Shown: positions 16,586-25,190, counted from the first letter of the stretch. The stretch: 64,000 bases of DNA from Autumnicola lenta (GCF_031846515.1 NZ_JAVRHO010000005.1:140647-204646), one strand, 5' to 3'. The notes: a model not told the origin generated them from the sequence alone. Translations and numbers: made by a program.

Positions 16586-17057
16586 AACCTTGGTCTGTCT
16601 GGATTATTAAAGAACCGTCCGGATATTCGACAGGTCGAAATGGAACGGGCGGCTGCAAAACTGGATGTAAAAATTGCCAGAGCAGATTTTTATCCATCCT
16701 TTAAGATCGAAGCAAAGGAGGGATTTCAGGCGTTTGATCCCGCTTATTTAATAGAACCAGAATCTTTGTTATATAAACCTTACTGGCGAGGTTATGGCTC
16801 CGCTAATCAACAGAAATGCAATAAGAGCGGCCTATAACACTGCAAATGCAAAACAGTTACAGGTTGTATTACATTACGAGCAAACAATTTTATCGGCTTA
16901 TCCGGAAGTCAGAAACCAGCTTTCTACTTATAGAAATTATGAGCAGAGTTTTGAGAAGAAATCTCAGGAAGTAGTAAAAACTTTCTCCTGGCTTCCCTTT
17001 AATGTAGTAATGTCCGCATGTTGTTGCGTACAATATTTTAAAGCAGAAATAAAATAG
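16586..17057 (+). pseudogene. Decayed RND-efflux outer membrane (TolC/OprM-family) lipoprotein gene fragment
   Basis: Read across two frames, this stretch gives the centre of an OprM/CusC-type channel. The first part has LLKNRPDIRQVEMERAAAK and IARADFYPSFKIEA up to PESLLY. After one extra A near 16770 the second frame continues NLTGEVMAPLINRNAIRAAY and then YEQTILSAYPEVRNQLS. Both ends are missing: there is no start or lipobox, and the last 100 or so residues degenerate. So it is a frameshifted remnant. No inner-membrane pump or adaptor gene is beside it. Boundaries are approximate. Confidence 0.75.
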
Positions 17058-17120
17058 AAGCCAAGAGCTTCATAATCAGATTAAAAAATAAAAAGCTGTA
17101 AAAAACAGCAATAATTTTTT

Positions 17121-17149
17121 TTTGGAATGGAAAAAGCTTTCTATATTTG
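17121..17149 (+). promoter_or_regulatory. Promoter of tRNA-Ser
   Basis: TTTG at 17121-17124 and TATATTTG at 17142-17149 with a 17-bp spacer. This matches the Bacteroidota sigma factor consensus (TTTG, then TAnnTTTG). It ends 10 bp before the tRNA begins. Confidence 0.75.
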
Positions 17150-17159
17150 CATCCGCTAA

Positions 17160-17247
17160 GGAGAAATGGCAGAGTGGTCGAATGCGGCAGTCTTGAAAAC
17201 TGTTGAGGGTCACACCTCCGGGGGTTCGAATCCCTCTTTCTCCGCCA
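17160..17247 (+). tRNA. tRNA-Ser(TGA)
   Basis: An 88-nt tRNA with encoded CCA at 17245-17247. The acceptor arm pairs GGAGAAA (17160-17166) with TTTCTCC (17237-17243). The anticodon loop CTTGAAA gives anticodon TGA. The long variable arm (GTTGAGGGTCACACCTCC) and the T-loop TTCGAAT confirm the serine type. It has its own promoter and an intrinsic terminator. The next genes downstream are broken toxin-antitoxin genes, which suggests that this tRNA is an integration site. Confidence 0.96.
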
Positions 17248-17249
17248 TA

Positions 17250-17293
17250 GGAACCCGTAACCAACTGAAAATTAAGTTGTTACGGGTTTTTTA
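17250..17293 (+). terminator. Intrinsic terminator of tRNA-Ser
   Basis: AACCCGTAACCAAC pairs with GTTGTTACGGGTT (one bulge) around a short loop and is followed by TTTTT. The stop codon of the truncated AbiEii frame lies inside its T-run. Confidence 0.85.
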
Positions 17294-17740
17294 ATTCCTA
17301 TTTGTACCGTCATTTGTACCGAAATTCAACCCAAGGCAAAACATTAAAGTGTTCTTTACAGTTAATTTCCAATTTAAACGTAGTCTAATTTCTTCGTATT
17401 CAGAAGTGAAACGGTATAATGCTTTTGCACCGTTTCCTCTTACTTGTGTTTTTCTTGGTTCTTCAAAAAACGTAATAACCTCATCTAGACGTTGCATTAT
17501 TGGTTTTATAGGGCCTGGTTTTATTTGAACCAAATCGATATCTTCTGAATAACGTGGTGCAGGGTTTAAATACAACTTATGAAGTGCCGTACCACCTCTA
17601 AATGCTAAGTTTTCATTTAAGAATTCATCTGAAAATATATCTACAAGTGTGCGACTGATAATAAGGTCTTGTTCTACCTGTGAAAATTCCTTCCAAGGTG
17701 CGTGCATTTGCCATTTAGCTATATCGGGTCTCGGTATCAT
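17291..17740 (-). pseudogene. Truncated and frameshifted AbiEii-type nucleotidyltransferase toxin
   Basis: A 149-residue frame holding the N-terminal half of an AbiEii toxin (type IV toxin-antitoxin). The nucleotidyltransferase core is present: ENLAFRGGTALHKLYL near 43-58 and the catalytic PRYSEDIDLV near 61-70. Family proteins are about 250-300 residues; the helical C-terminal half is absent. Near 17390 the frame slips: one more base would read RLKLEINCKEHFNVLPW, the family sequence, instead of the present ending. The gene then runs into the tRNA-Ser terminator. It is probably non-functional. It overlaps the AbiEi frame by 4 bp, as in intact operons. Confidence 0.75.
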
Positions 17741-18531
17741 AAATCACTTTCCATTTTTATATTCACATCTACTTTCCATCTGTTCTCAACTGCACCTGCC
17801 TTTTCACTCGACCTCGGACTCAATAGAACTGGATAGAATTTTTTTAATTTTAGATGTTCATATATGAGATTCGCTATTTCAGATCCGGGATTAATTTCGT
17901 CCAATAAAAAACCTAAACGTTGTAAAACGCTTTTTTGAGAATACCAGGACAACAAATCTTTTGCATCTGCCAATTTCATTTCTTCTGTCAGTTCTTCCAA
18001 TACTGAAAGCATTCTATTTAGTCCGCCGATTTTAGTTTGATGGTAAATCAAGTCCACGGCGGTTAAGCAAGGACTCGATATTTTGAACATCCCTGCATCT
18101 CCTTTTCTTGATACCACATTTTTTTTTGGCCAGTTGGACACGGTAAAAAAATCAATATGGATAGCATTCTTAGAGATGGTTAAAAGGGGCGCCTTATCGT
18201 GTAAGACGTATTCTTTCTGGATTTGCTGATGCCCAGCACCATAAAATTTTGCGGCTGAATACAATCCCACATAATGATTACGGTCTAAGTACTCAAACAA
18301 GTTATTTACGTATAGCTCCAAAGGTAATTTGCCAAGCCTTGAATATCGTGGTGGAATAATTTAATAAAAGTGATGCCTTAGTGGAATGATATCTCCATTT
18401 TTGGTTGCGTACTTTAAATCGCTTTGTACTGAAGTTTCAGACTTACTTGAATAAGCTTCAACTACTTCATCAAAAGTAAATGAATAGTTTTCAAAAGATA
18501 ATTGGTTAGTAATGAAATCAGATAAAGTCAA
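17737..18531 (-). pseudogene. AbiEi-type antitoxin gene broken by an internal stop
   Basis: The open part, 17737-18321, carries NHYVGLYSAAKFYGAGHQQ and the rest of the AbiEi core (194 residues with a forced TTG start). Upstream in the same frame, a stop at 18361-18363 separates it from a further 56 codons beginning at TTG 18529-18531. Those codons give the expected winged-helix DNA-binding domain ending in RHHFY, and the frame resumes as IIPPRYSRLGKLPLE. A single TTA to TAA change would explain the break. The whole would be 264 residues, a normal length. The putative start is 3 bp from the inverted-repeat operator at 18534-18590. Confidence 0.72.
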
Positions 18532-18533
18532 TC

Positions 18534-18590
18534 TTAGTAAATTTTCGAGAAAGGTAGTAAAAATTACCCTTTTTCTCGAAAGTTTACTAA
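18534..18590. promoter_or_regulatory. Inverted-repeat operator of the AbiE locus
   Basis: Arms TTAGTAAATTTTCGAGAAA (18534-18552) and TTTCTCGAAAGTTTACTAA (18572-18590) are near-perfect reverse complements 19 bp apart. They lie directly upstream of the AbiEi start. AbiEi antitoxins repress their own promoter through paired inverted repeats, so this fits the autoregulatory site. Confidence 0.65.
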
Positions 18591-18707
18591 AGTATTCTAT
18601 TTTCTTTATTACACTATATACTTTTAAAATCCATTATGAACTATCTCTTCATCTGCTCTGCAAAGAAACAACCTGCTTGCCGGGGGCAGACGCTCAAAGA
18701 CAGCTGA

Positions 18708-18902
18708 AGACTACTTTTCCCAACTGTTCACGAATTCTTGAATGCAGGAACAAATATTAAAATTTGTAGAAAAGAAGTAACTACAGAATTTATTGAGGAA
18801 TTATTAGAAAGGGCCGATATGGTTTATATAAATGAAAATCCACACCTGGATGATATTAGAAGAAGAAAAAACATCGTTTTAAAACAAATATTATATTGGT
18901 AA
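18708..18902 (+). pseudogene. Unidentified coding remnant of 64 codons
   Basis: A stop-bounded frame with no start codon. Its composition looks like real protein: FLNAGTNIKICRKEVTTEF, then EELLERADMVYINENPHLDD and RRRKNIVLKQILYW before the stop. The family was not recognised. It lies between the two inverted-repeat operators in the tRNA-Ser island and is probably the 3' end of a lost gene. Confidence 0.35.
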
Positions 18903-18975
18903 AAAACACCGTCAAAATTACGATTATAATGGTTCCTTACGTACTTTCGAATTGTAATTTTGAAGTGAATCAACT

Positions 18976-19032
18976 TTAGTAAATTTTCGAGAAAAACACT
19001 AAAAACTGGTACTTTACTTGAAAATTTACTAA
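18976..19032. promoter_or_regulatory. Second, orphan copy of the AbiE-type inverted-repeat operator
   Basis: Arms TTAGTAAATTTTCGAGAAA (18976-18994) and TTTACTTGAAAATTTACTAA (19013-19032). The left arm is identical to that of the operator at 18534 and the spacing is nearly the same. No gene starts beside it: the plus-strand remnant ends at 18902 and parE ends at 19070. It looks like the leftover of a second AbiE-like promoter. Confidence 0.5.
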
Positions 19033-19069
19033 GAATTTTGTTCTAAAGCGATGTTTGGTAACTAATAAA

Positions 19070-19363
19070 CTATTTTAGAAATTTTTTCAAATCCCTGCTA
19101 CCGTGAAGCACACGAACTATTCTTATATGATTATTAAAAACCCTGTAAAAGACAATATGAGAAACATAGGGAAAACTAAAAAGTCCCTCCTTAATTTCAT
19201 CACGCTTTTTACCAATGTGTGGATTTTTTAGAAGGAATTCAAAATGAGTTCTCAAACCGATCAGATATTCCAGAGCCTGATCTTCACCAAACTTGTCAGC
19301 ACCAAAATCATATATATCATCAATATCTTCATGGGATTTTTGAGATAGGATGTATTGATCCAT
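19070..19363 (-). CDS. parE: ParE/RelE-type toxin
   Basis: A 97-residue toxin of the RelE/ParE superfamily. Marks are the N-terminal YILSQKSHEDIDDIYDFGADKFG, YLIGLRTHFEFLLKNPHIGK, and the C-terminal VSHIVFYRVFNNHIRIVRVLHGSRD, whose last strand carries conserved basic residues. ParE members poison DNA gyrase, whereas RelE members cut mRNA; the sequence looks more ParE-like. It overlaps the antitoxin gene by one base, typical of coupled pairs. It appears intact, unlike the AbiE genes next to it. Confidence 0.88.
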   Translation of the reverse strand: MDQYILSQKSHEDIDDIYDFGADKFGEDQALEYLIGLRTHFEFLLKNPHIGKKRDEIKEGLFSFPYVSHIVFYRVFNNHIRIVRVLHGSRDLKKFLK

Positions 19364-19587
19364 TAAGACTTCCTTTTGGATTCAATAATCTGGTCCATGG
19401 TCATTGAACTGTCCGGGCCATCCCAGCCAAGCTCGATTTCTTTTCTAAGATCCTGGATTACTTTTTCCCGGTAAATACCGTGAAGCCTTAAAGCGTCCCT
19501 AATGACTTCGCTATTATTCTGATATTCCCCGGAAGCAACCTGCTTGGAAATATACTCTTCTTGTTTTTTAGTGAAACTTATATTCAT
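19363..19587 (-). CDS. parD: ParD-type antitoxin
   Basis: A 74-residue ribbon-helix-helix antitoxin: MNISFTKKQEEYISKQVASG is the DNA-binding strand and first helix, and YQNNSEVIRDALRLH the second helix. The C-terminal half would wrap ParE. It precedes parE in the usual antitoxin-first order. An inverted repeat lies 17 bp upstream of the start, consistent with self-repression. Confidence 0.87.
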   Translation of the reverse strand: MNISFTKKQEEYISKQVASGEYQNNSEVIRDALRLHGIYREKVIQDLRKEIELGWDGPDSSMTMDQIIESKRKS

Positions 19588-19604
19588 AGTTTAAAAATAC
19601 TGAA

Positions 19605-19631
19605 ATATCTATAAATAGTAAATATAGATAT
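19605..19631. promoter_or_regulatory. Inverted repeat upstream of parD
   Basis: ATATCTATA (19605-19613) and TATAGATAT (19623-19631) are perfect inverted arms separated by 9 bp. The position just before parD fits a ParD autoregulatory operator. Confidence 0.5.
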
Positions 19632-19772
19632 GAATTAACTTTTCACTCTTGACACTAAAAAATAGTTTTACCATTTCTTATCTGGTTTTAAAAAGTTCTT
19701 CAGAAAATTGTCTGGATTGGCACTTAAGATATATTTATTATGACAATATCAGTTTTTCCATTCTCATTCCTT

Positions 19773-21143
19773 TTACTTTTCAAACTGGACCCAGTCTATT
19801 TCAACTCCTTCACCACTTGTAAGCTCCACTAACAAATCCTGCACAGCTGTTACCTCTGCTTTTACCGGCGCTGTGAAAACGTCCCAATTTCCGCCTTTTT
19901 GAATGGTAACTTGAGAAATCTCCTGGTTGTCCTGACCTGCCAATTTTAGAGCTATAGTACCCCCAGTTAAAGATCTTGCTCTTATTTTTACATTTTTGGG
20001 ACTTTCTGTATCATAATCCACCTGATTATATCTTACCCAGGCATCAGGTTTATTTAATACCATTTTCCATCCCTGAAAAGGATCAAGCCTGTCTAAAAAA
20101 ACTGCAGCAGCTCCAATGTTGCTTTTATTGCTATACCGGTCAATCTGAATTTGAGCAGTGCTTGATGTAATTCCAACGCCACGATGCGTGGGAATAACTG
20201 TTTTAATGTTTCCGTTTTCCTCAAAAAATAAACTATCGGCACGAATGGAGCGGTTTTTGTCAAAATCGGGCGAAAGGTCATTATCGTGATAAAATAGGTA
20301 CCACTGATTTTCATATTTAACAATTGAATGGTGATTGGTCCAGGTGCCTGAAGGGGATTCATTCATAATGACACCTTTGTGTGTAAAAGGTCCCATTGGG
20401 TTATCGGAAATTCCGTACTCAAGTCTTTCGGTATTATTTGCAACGTGAGGATAAGTCATATAGTAAATACCGTTTCGTTCAAAAACAAAAGGCCCTTCAA
20501 TATGTCCTTTCTGAGGGATTTCACTGAATGTTTTTATTTCTGAATTTAGGTCCAGCATATTTTCCTTCAATTTTGCACCATAAATTTTACCACGAGACCA
20601 GTATAAATAAGCCTGGCCATCTTTATCTATAAAAATATTCGGATCTATTCCTTCTACACCTTTAATATGGCTTGGCTGTGGTTTATAGGGTCCTTCAGGT
20701 TTATCGGCAATCGCTACGCCAATAGAAAAACCGCTTTCCCCATCTCCGGCGCCTCTTATCCTCGTGGGAAAATAGAAGTAATATTGGCCATTTTTCGCTA
20801 TCGCATCCGGCGCCCACATACTGTATGCTTCAGGATCTGCCCAAGGGACATCTTTTTGATCCAGAATTTTTCCATGGTCTGTCCATTCGGTAAGATTTTC
20901 CGAAGAAAAAACGTGGTAATCGGCCATATTGAACCACTCTGCACGGCCTTCACCTTCCGGAGGTACAATATCATGGGAAGGAAATACATATAACTTGCCG
21001 TCAAAAACTCTTGCCGTAGGATCTGCCGTAAATTGGTCCATTATCAGCGGGTTTTGTGCAAAAGTATTAATGGTTAGAAAAAAGATTAACAGGTTTGCAG
21101 ATTTCGTTTTTGCTATTTTCCTCTTCAAAGTTTTGTAGTTCAT
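19773..21143 (-). CDS. Secreted GH43 family glycosidase
   Basis: A 456-residue protein with a signal peptide (hydrophobic 17-27, cut near TFAQ). Residues 30-320 form a five-bladed GH43 propeller. The likely catalytic trio is Asp41 in FTADPTARV (base), Asp167 in EGIDPNIF (pKa modulator) and Glu216 in HIEGPFVF (acid). The last 120 residues form a beta-sandwich resembling CBM6 (VKIRARSLTGGTIALKLAG). GH43 enzymes cleave arabinofuranosyl or xylosyl links. It lies 52 bp downstream of the GH97 gene on the same strand, so the two probably share a transcript. Confidence 0.88.
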   Translation of the reverse strand: MNYKTLKRKIAKTKSANLLIFFLTINTFAQNPLIMDQFTADPTARVFDGKLYVFPSHDIVPPEGEGRAEWFNMADYHVFSSENLTEWTDHGKILDQKDVPWADPEAYSMWAPDAIAKNGQYYFYFPTRIRGAGDGESGFSIGVAIADKPEGPYKPQPSHIKGVEGIDPNIFIDKDGQAYLYWSRGKIYGAKLKENMLDLNSEIKTFSEIPQKGHIEGPFVFERNGIYYMTYPHVANNTERLEYGISDNPMGPFTHKGVIMNESPSGTWTNHHSIVKYENQWYLFYHDNDLSPDFDKNRSIRADSLFFEENGNIKTVIPTHRGVGITSSTAQIQIDRYSNKSNIGAAAVFLDRLDPFQGWKMVLNKPDAWVRYNQVDYDTESPKNVKIRARSLTGGTIALKLAGQDNQEISQVTIQKGGNWDVFTAPVKAEVTAVQDLLVELTSGEGVEIDWVQFEK

Positions 21144-21195
21144 CTTAATTGTTTTTTATTTTAAGCACTAAGGACCAGTGGACCAGTAGATACAT

Positions 21196-23130
21196 TTAAT
21201 TTGTAATTACAAATCCACCTTGAGGCTGCATGGTTACTTCAAACTTTCCGTTTTTTGGTTTTATTTCCTTCTTTTCAGATTTCCCTTTTCTGAAGTCATT
21301 TATGATACTGAAGTTAGTTCCTCCTAGTTCCGGAAGGAAAAAACTCACTTTCTTAGGTTCTTCCGAGGCATTGATGCCCGCTATGTACCATTGCTCCTCG
21401 TGCCTTCTTGCCAATACACTGTACTCCCCGGGATATCCATCAATAAAAATTGTTTCGTCCCAGGTTGTAGGTATGTTTTTCATGAATTCTATTGCAAACT
21501 CCGGGGCATCTTTCAAATTATTAGGCGTCAACGCAAAGAATTGTACCGGCGTCTGAAATAAAACCGCAGTCGCCAGTTGAAAGGCATCAGAGGTTTTCCT
21601 AAAATTCCCGCCATCATTGCTTCGGTTATATCTTTCGTTTAAAACAGTACCTCCAAAATCCATACTTCCTACAGTATTTCTTATAAAAGGATGAATTGCA
21701 GCGCTTCGGGCTTCCTGCTCGTTTGCGTACTGACTAAACATGAGGTTTTCTGAAGCAAGAACTGCTTCAGTACTTATAAAATTCGGGTACATTACCTCCC
21801 AACCCCTTGGGATTGTGGCGCCATGAAAAATCATCATTAATCCGTGATCATTGGCATCAGACATGATATCCTCATAAAGCTGAATGGTTTCTTGTTTATC
21901 ACCACCCATAAAATCGACTTTTAAGCCTTTTACACCATTTTCCTGCAACCACTGCATTTCCTTTTTTCGGGAAATAGCCCTGTGCATTTTATTTCTTGGC
22001 GTCATAGGAGCATCATTAGCAACTCCGTTAGAATTATACCATAGAAAAACATCGACATTTTTGCTCCTGGCATATTCAATTAGATCCTCCATTTTATCGT
22101 ACCCAATATTTTGATCCCAAAGTGCATCAATAAGAATATATTCATAGCCCATTTCTGCAGCAAAATCTATATAAGTCACCTGGTCATCGTAATTCATACT
22201 TTGATCCTGCCACATAATCCAACTCCAAACTCCGCGGCCATATTTATAATCTTCAGAAGCTTTATAAAGCGGCTCCACCACATCAAAAGGAATGGTGGTT
22301 TCTACTATTGGCTGAAGGGTTTCTCCCAGAGTAATTGTACGCCACGGAGTACTAAACGGAAGGGAAATTGCAGCACCGGTACTTCCGAAGCTGTTAAGTT
22401 CTGTACTCTCAGGAAAAGAAATTGTGAATTCTCCTTCATCATTTGGATCACTTAGATGAGAAGCAACGTAAGTACCGTCAACCCCAGTTTCAGATATTAG
22501 AACCCAATGATTTTCAGTTTTAAATAAACCAGGAAATGTGTAACCCAAATTATTAACTGAAGCAGTTTTTATATTCTGATCTAAATAATATCCCTCTTCG
22601 TAACTTGGTTTAGTACGCTGGAAACCTACCATGGATTTTGACTGAGGGGTTAGAAAACTTTTGGCCGTTTGTGGAAAATTAAATCCCGTGAATTCCTGGG
22701 TAACAACGTGAGCTACGGTATCATTATATTTAGGAATATGGTACTTAAGTGCAATATCATTGTTGCTTACCCGGAAAACAACATCTATTTCCTGACCTTT
22801 TTTGTTAGAAAATGTGGTAATTAGCTCCTCTGCCTTATAGTTAATTTCAGACTGCTTAAGCTTTGAAGATTTGTACGTCTTCTCCACCAAATTGGTTTCA
22901 CTACTTTTGAAACTTACTCCTTCGGAATAGTCAGTAATATTCGTTTTCAGTCCTAAAGGAGATTTTTCCAGCACAACTTCATTATTATATAAAACTGAAT
23001 AGACTGGTTTTCCTGATTCAAGATAAACTTCCAGTTTAAGGGCTTCATTGGGGCTGTTTATCGTAGCTTCTTGGGCCACTGTGAAGTTAAATGTGACTAC
23101 CAGGGCAATAAGAAAAATTAGATTTTTCAT
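21196..23130 (-). CDS. Secreted GH97 alpha-glycosidase, retaining type
   Basis: A 644-residue protein with a signal peptide (cut near TVAQ at 20). It has the GH97 plan: an N-terminal beta-sandwich (20-280), a TIM barrel (300-550) with RGVWSWIMWQDQ and YILIDALWDQN, and a C-terminal beta domain. GH97 splits into inverting alpha-glucosidases (SusB) and retaining alpha-galactosidases; the retaining branch has an Asp nucleophile in the KVDFM strand. Asp406 in LKVDFMGGD fits the retaining branch. Calcium-site glutamates probably lie around 450-461. No SusC or SusD genes accompany it. Confidence 0.88.
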   Translation of the reverse strand: MKNLIFLIALVVTFNFTVAQEATINSPNEALKLEVYLESGKPVYSVLYNNEVVLEKSPLGLKTNITDYSEGVSFKSSETNLVEKTYKSSKLKQSEINYKAEELITTFSNKKGQEIDVVFRVSNNDIALKYHIPKYNDTVAHVVTQEFTGFNFPQTAKSFLTPQSKSMVGFQRTKPSYEEGYYLDQNIKTASVNNLGYTFPGLFKTENHWVLISETGVDGTYVASHLSDPNDEGEFTISFPESTELNSFGSTGAAISLPFSTPWRTITLGETLQPIVETTIPFDVVEPLYKASEDYKYGRGVWSWIMWQDQSMNYDDQVTYIDFAAEMGYEYILIDALWDQNIGYDKMEDLIEYARSKNVDVFLWYNSNGVANDAPMTPRNKMHRAISRKKEMQWLQENGVKGLKVDFMGGDKQETIQLYEDIMSDANDHGLMMIFHGATIPRGWEVMYPNFISTEAVLASENLMFSQYANEQEARSAAIHPFIRNTVGSMDFGGTVLNERYNRSNDGGNFRKTSDAFQLATAVLFQTPVQFFALTPNNLKDAPEFAIEFMKNIPTTWDETIFIDGYPGEYSVLARRHEEQWYIAGINASEEPKKVSFFLPELGGTNFSIINDFRKGKSEKKEIKPKNGKFEVTMQPQGGFVITN

Positions 23131-23483
23131 TCTACAATTTCAAAGTGTGGATTATTTTACTGACGCTAATTTAATAATTTTCAGCCACCCCTCTCTTTAA
23201 CTTCCAAAGAACAACCTGGAGAATTATTTTGCTTTTTCAAAAAGCAGTTACAATTCTTTTACCTGTGTTACATTGGGAGACAAATTGGTCACTGATGATC
23301 AAAAAAAAATGATTTAAAATTATTCAGTTTTTTCAAAGGGTTAGACACAAAAAATTAGCGGAAAGAAACTATGAAAATTCAAAAGCTCTACTGAAAACAA
23401 GAATTAACAAACATTGAGATTTCAGATTTATTTATTTTGAACCATTCAAATTATCTTGAGAATTAACTCTTAAAAACCTGAAG
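23131..23483. other. Intergenic stretch of 353 bp, one palindrome
   Basis: Lies between the GH97 gene and the decayed porin gene, which diverge. It contains a hairpin TGCTTTTT-c-AAAAAGCA at 23230-23246. No gene was seen. Confidence 0.5.
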
Positions 23484-23940
23484 ATGTTGAAATCCTTTTC
23501 ACCGATCCTTTCTATTCTTTTTTTTGGTAGTTTTTCCCATTCTTCCATTCAGGCGCAGAAATCTCCTGAAGTAGATATTGATGGAGCATTACGTTTTAAT
23601 TATAACCTCTCTTCATGGAAACCTGAACAAAAACCCGGGGAGGTGATTTTGGCTATAACATTTTCATAATCAATGCCGTGGCTGCTTATAGAGGAATTTA
23701 CGTCAACCATTCCCAACAGAAAAAGTAGCTTTCCGGTTCCTACGGTGACCTTTATATTTTTTCCTCCCATGAGTTACGCGAAAAAAACGTGTTCTCCTTC
23801 ATAAAGAATTGAAATAACCGGCAATAGAATAAAGAACGCCAGTTTAAATTTAGGTATGTCGCTTATTCCAAACATTATCTCTCCCCCTATTATCTGAAAG
23901 GTGCAAATTTGGAATTACCGTTTTTCATAAGGAAAGATTA
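23484..23940 (+). pseudogene. Decayed outer membrane porin gene
   Basis: The first 62 codons start with ATG and a signal peptide (cut near SIQA) and continue PEVDIDGALRFNYNLSSWK, typical of the N-terminal strand of a flavobacterial porin. A frameshift near 23638 ends the frame. In the next frame the sequence continues GGDFGYNIFIINAVAAYRGI, the expected second strand. Further on, scattered homology-like pieces such as LGMSLIPNIISPPYY appear near 23850-23900 among stops. The usual length is about 350-400 residues, so most of the gene is gone. The right boundary is approximate. Confidence 0.65.
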
Positions 23941-24074
23941 AAGACTCACATGAACATTCTAAAATATGGACTGATATCTTAAATTTATTGATTTTTATTT
24001 ACAAATGAATCAAAAGCATTTCGATCTCTATCTGTTTCTGTTATCTTTAGCTGTAAACTGAAATCAGGAATTGA

Positions 24075-25145
24075 ATGTCTATATTATTTTCACCTTTTAC
24101 AATTAAAGAAATTGAATTCAAAAACCGAATTACCGTATCTCCTATGTGCATGTACAGCAGTAAAGACGGCTTTTCCAACAACTGGCACATGGTACACCTT
24201 GGAAGCCGTGCAGTAGGTGGCGCCGGACTCATTTTTACTGAAGCTGTTGCGGTCTCTCCAGAAGGCCGTATTACTCCGCACGACCTGGGAATTTGGAAAG
24301 ATGAGCATATCAATGGATTAAAAGAAATCGTGGAGTTTGTCGAATCTCAGGGAGCAGTTATTGGCACCCAACTTGCCCACGCAGGTCGTAAAGCGAGCAC
24401 AACGCCACCCTGGGAAGGAGGCGCCCTTCTGGACAATAAATCCGGTGGCTGGGATACCCTCGCTCCCAGCCCGGTTCCGTTTATAAATAATAATCCGTTA
24501 CCAAAGGAGCTGGATGAAACCGGAATTAAAAAGGTGATAACCGATTTTAAGTCTGCGGCAAAACGAGCTGTAAAAGCAGGATTTAAAGTAGTAGAAATCC
24601 ATGCTGCTCATGGATATTTACTGCACCAGTTTCTGTCGCCCATAAGCAATCATAGAAATGACAATTATGGAGGAGATTTTGAAAACCGAATCCGTTTACT
24701 TCTGGAAGTTCTGGAGGCTGTAAAAGAAGAATGGCCGGCAGATTTGCCAATTTTCGTCCGTATTTCTGCAACAGACTGGGTCGAAGGGGGATGGAACGAG
24801 GAAGAATCGGTAAAACTGGCTAAAATTTTAAAAGAAAAAGGCGTGGATCTTATAGATTGTTCTTCGGGAGGGATGGTTCCTCATGCAAAAATCCCGGTGG
24901 AAAAAGGATACCAGGTACAATTTTCAGAAAAAATTAAAACCGAAGCAGATATTGCTACCGGAGCAGTAGGATTAATCACAAATGCTGAAGAGGCAGAGAA
25001 AATCCTTACCCACGATCAGGCTGATCTTATATTTATGGCACGGGAATTCCTCCGGGAGCCTTATTTTCCGCTAAAAGCTGCCAGAACACTGGGAACCGAT
25101 GTTCCCTGGCCTCCTCAATATGACCGTGCAAAACCGAGGGGATAA
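24075..25145 (+). CDS. namA: NADPH dehydrogenase, Old Yellow Enzyme family (YqjM-like)
   Basis: A 356-residue FMN-dependent ene-reductase of the thermophilic-like OYE class. Marks: VSPMCMYSSKDG (the Cys tunes the flavin in YqjM), NWHMVHLGSRAVGGAGL, TQLAHAGRKAS, HAAHGYLLHQFLSPISNHR (the substrate-binding His pair) and NDNYGGDFENR, then the phosphate-binding ITNAEEAEKIL and MAREFLREPYFPL. It reduces alpha,beta-unsaturated carbonyl compounds in the cytoplasm, often during oxidative or xenobiotic stress. It starts 45 bp before the SGNH hydrolase gene, possibly one transcript. Confidence 0.92.
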   Translation: MSILFSPFTIKEIEFKNRITVSPMCMYSSKDGFSNNWHMVHLGSRAVGGAGLIFTEAVAVSPEGRITPHDLGIWKDEHINGLKEIVEFVESQGAVIGTQLAHAGRKASTTPPWEGGALLDNKSGGWDTLAPSPVPFINNNPLPKELDETGIKKVITDFKSAAKRAVKAGFKVVEIHAAHGYLLHQFLSPISNHRNDNYGGDFENRIRLLLEVLEAVKEEWPADLPIFVRISATDWVEGGWNEEESVKLAKILKEKGVDLIDCSSGGMVPHAKIPVEKGYQVQFSEKIKTEADIATGAVGLITNAEEAEKILTHDQADLIFMAREFLREPYFPLKAARTLGTDVPWPPQYDRAKPRG

Positions 25146-25190
25146 AATTCAATTAAATATATTTCAAATATTACAAAGACTTAGATTCTA

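Noticed and set aside
16447..16704. Plus-strand frame of 85 codons
   Set aside because: It crosses into the decayed TolC-type region in the wrong frame and has no family character.
18512..18760. Plus-strand frame of 82 codons
   Set aside because: It covers the AbiE operator and the antisense of the AbiEi start, and its sequence is not protein-like.
17250..19640. Active prophage or integrative element at tRNA-Ser
   Set aside because: No integrase, relaxase or phage gene is present and no second attachment site could be identified; only remnants are supported.
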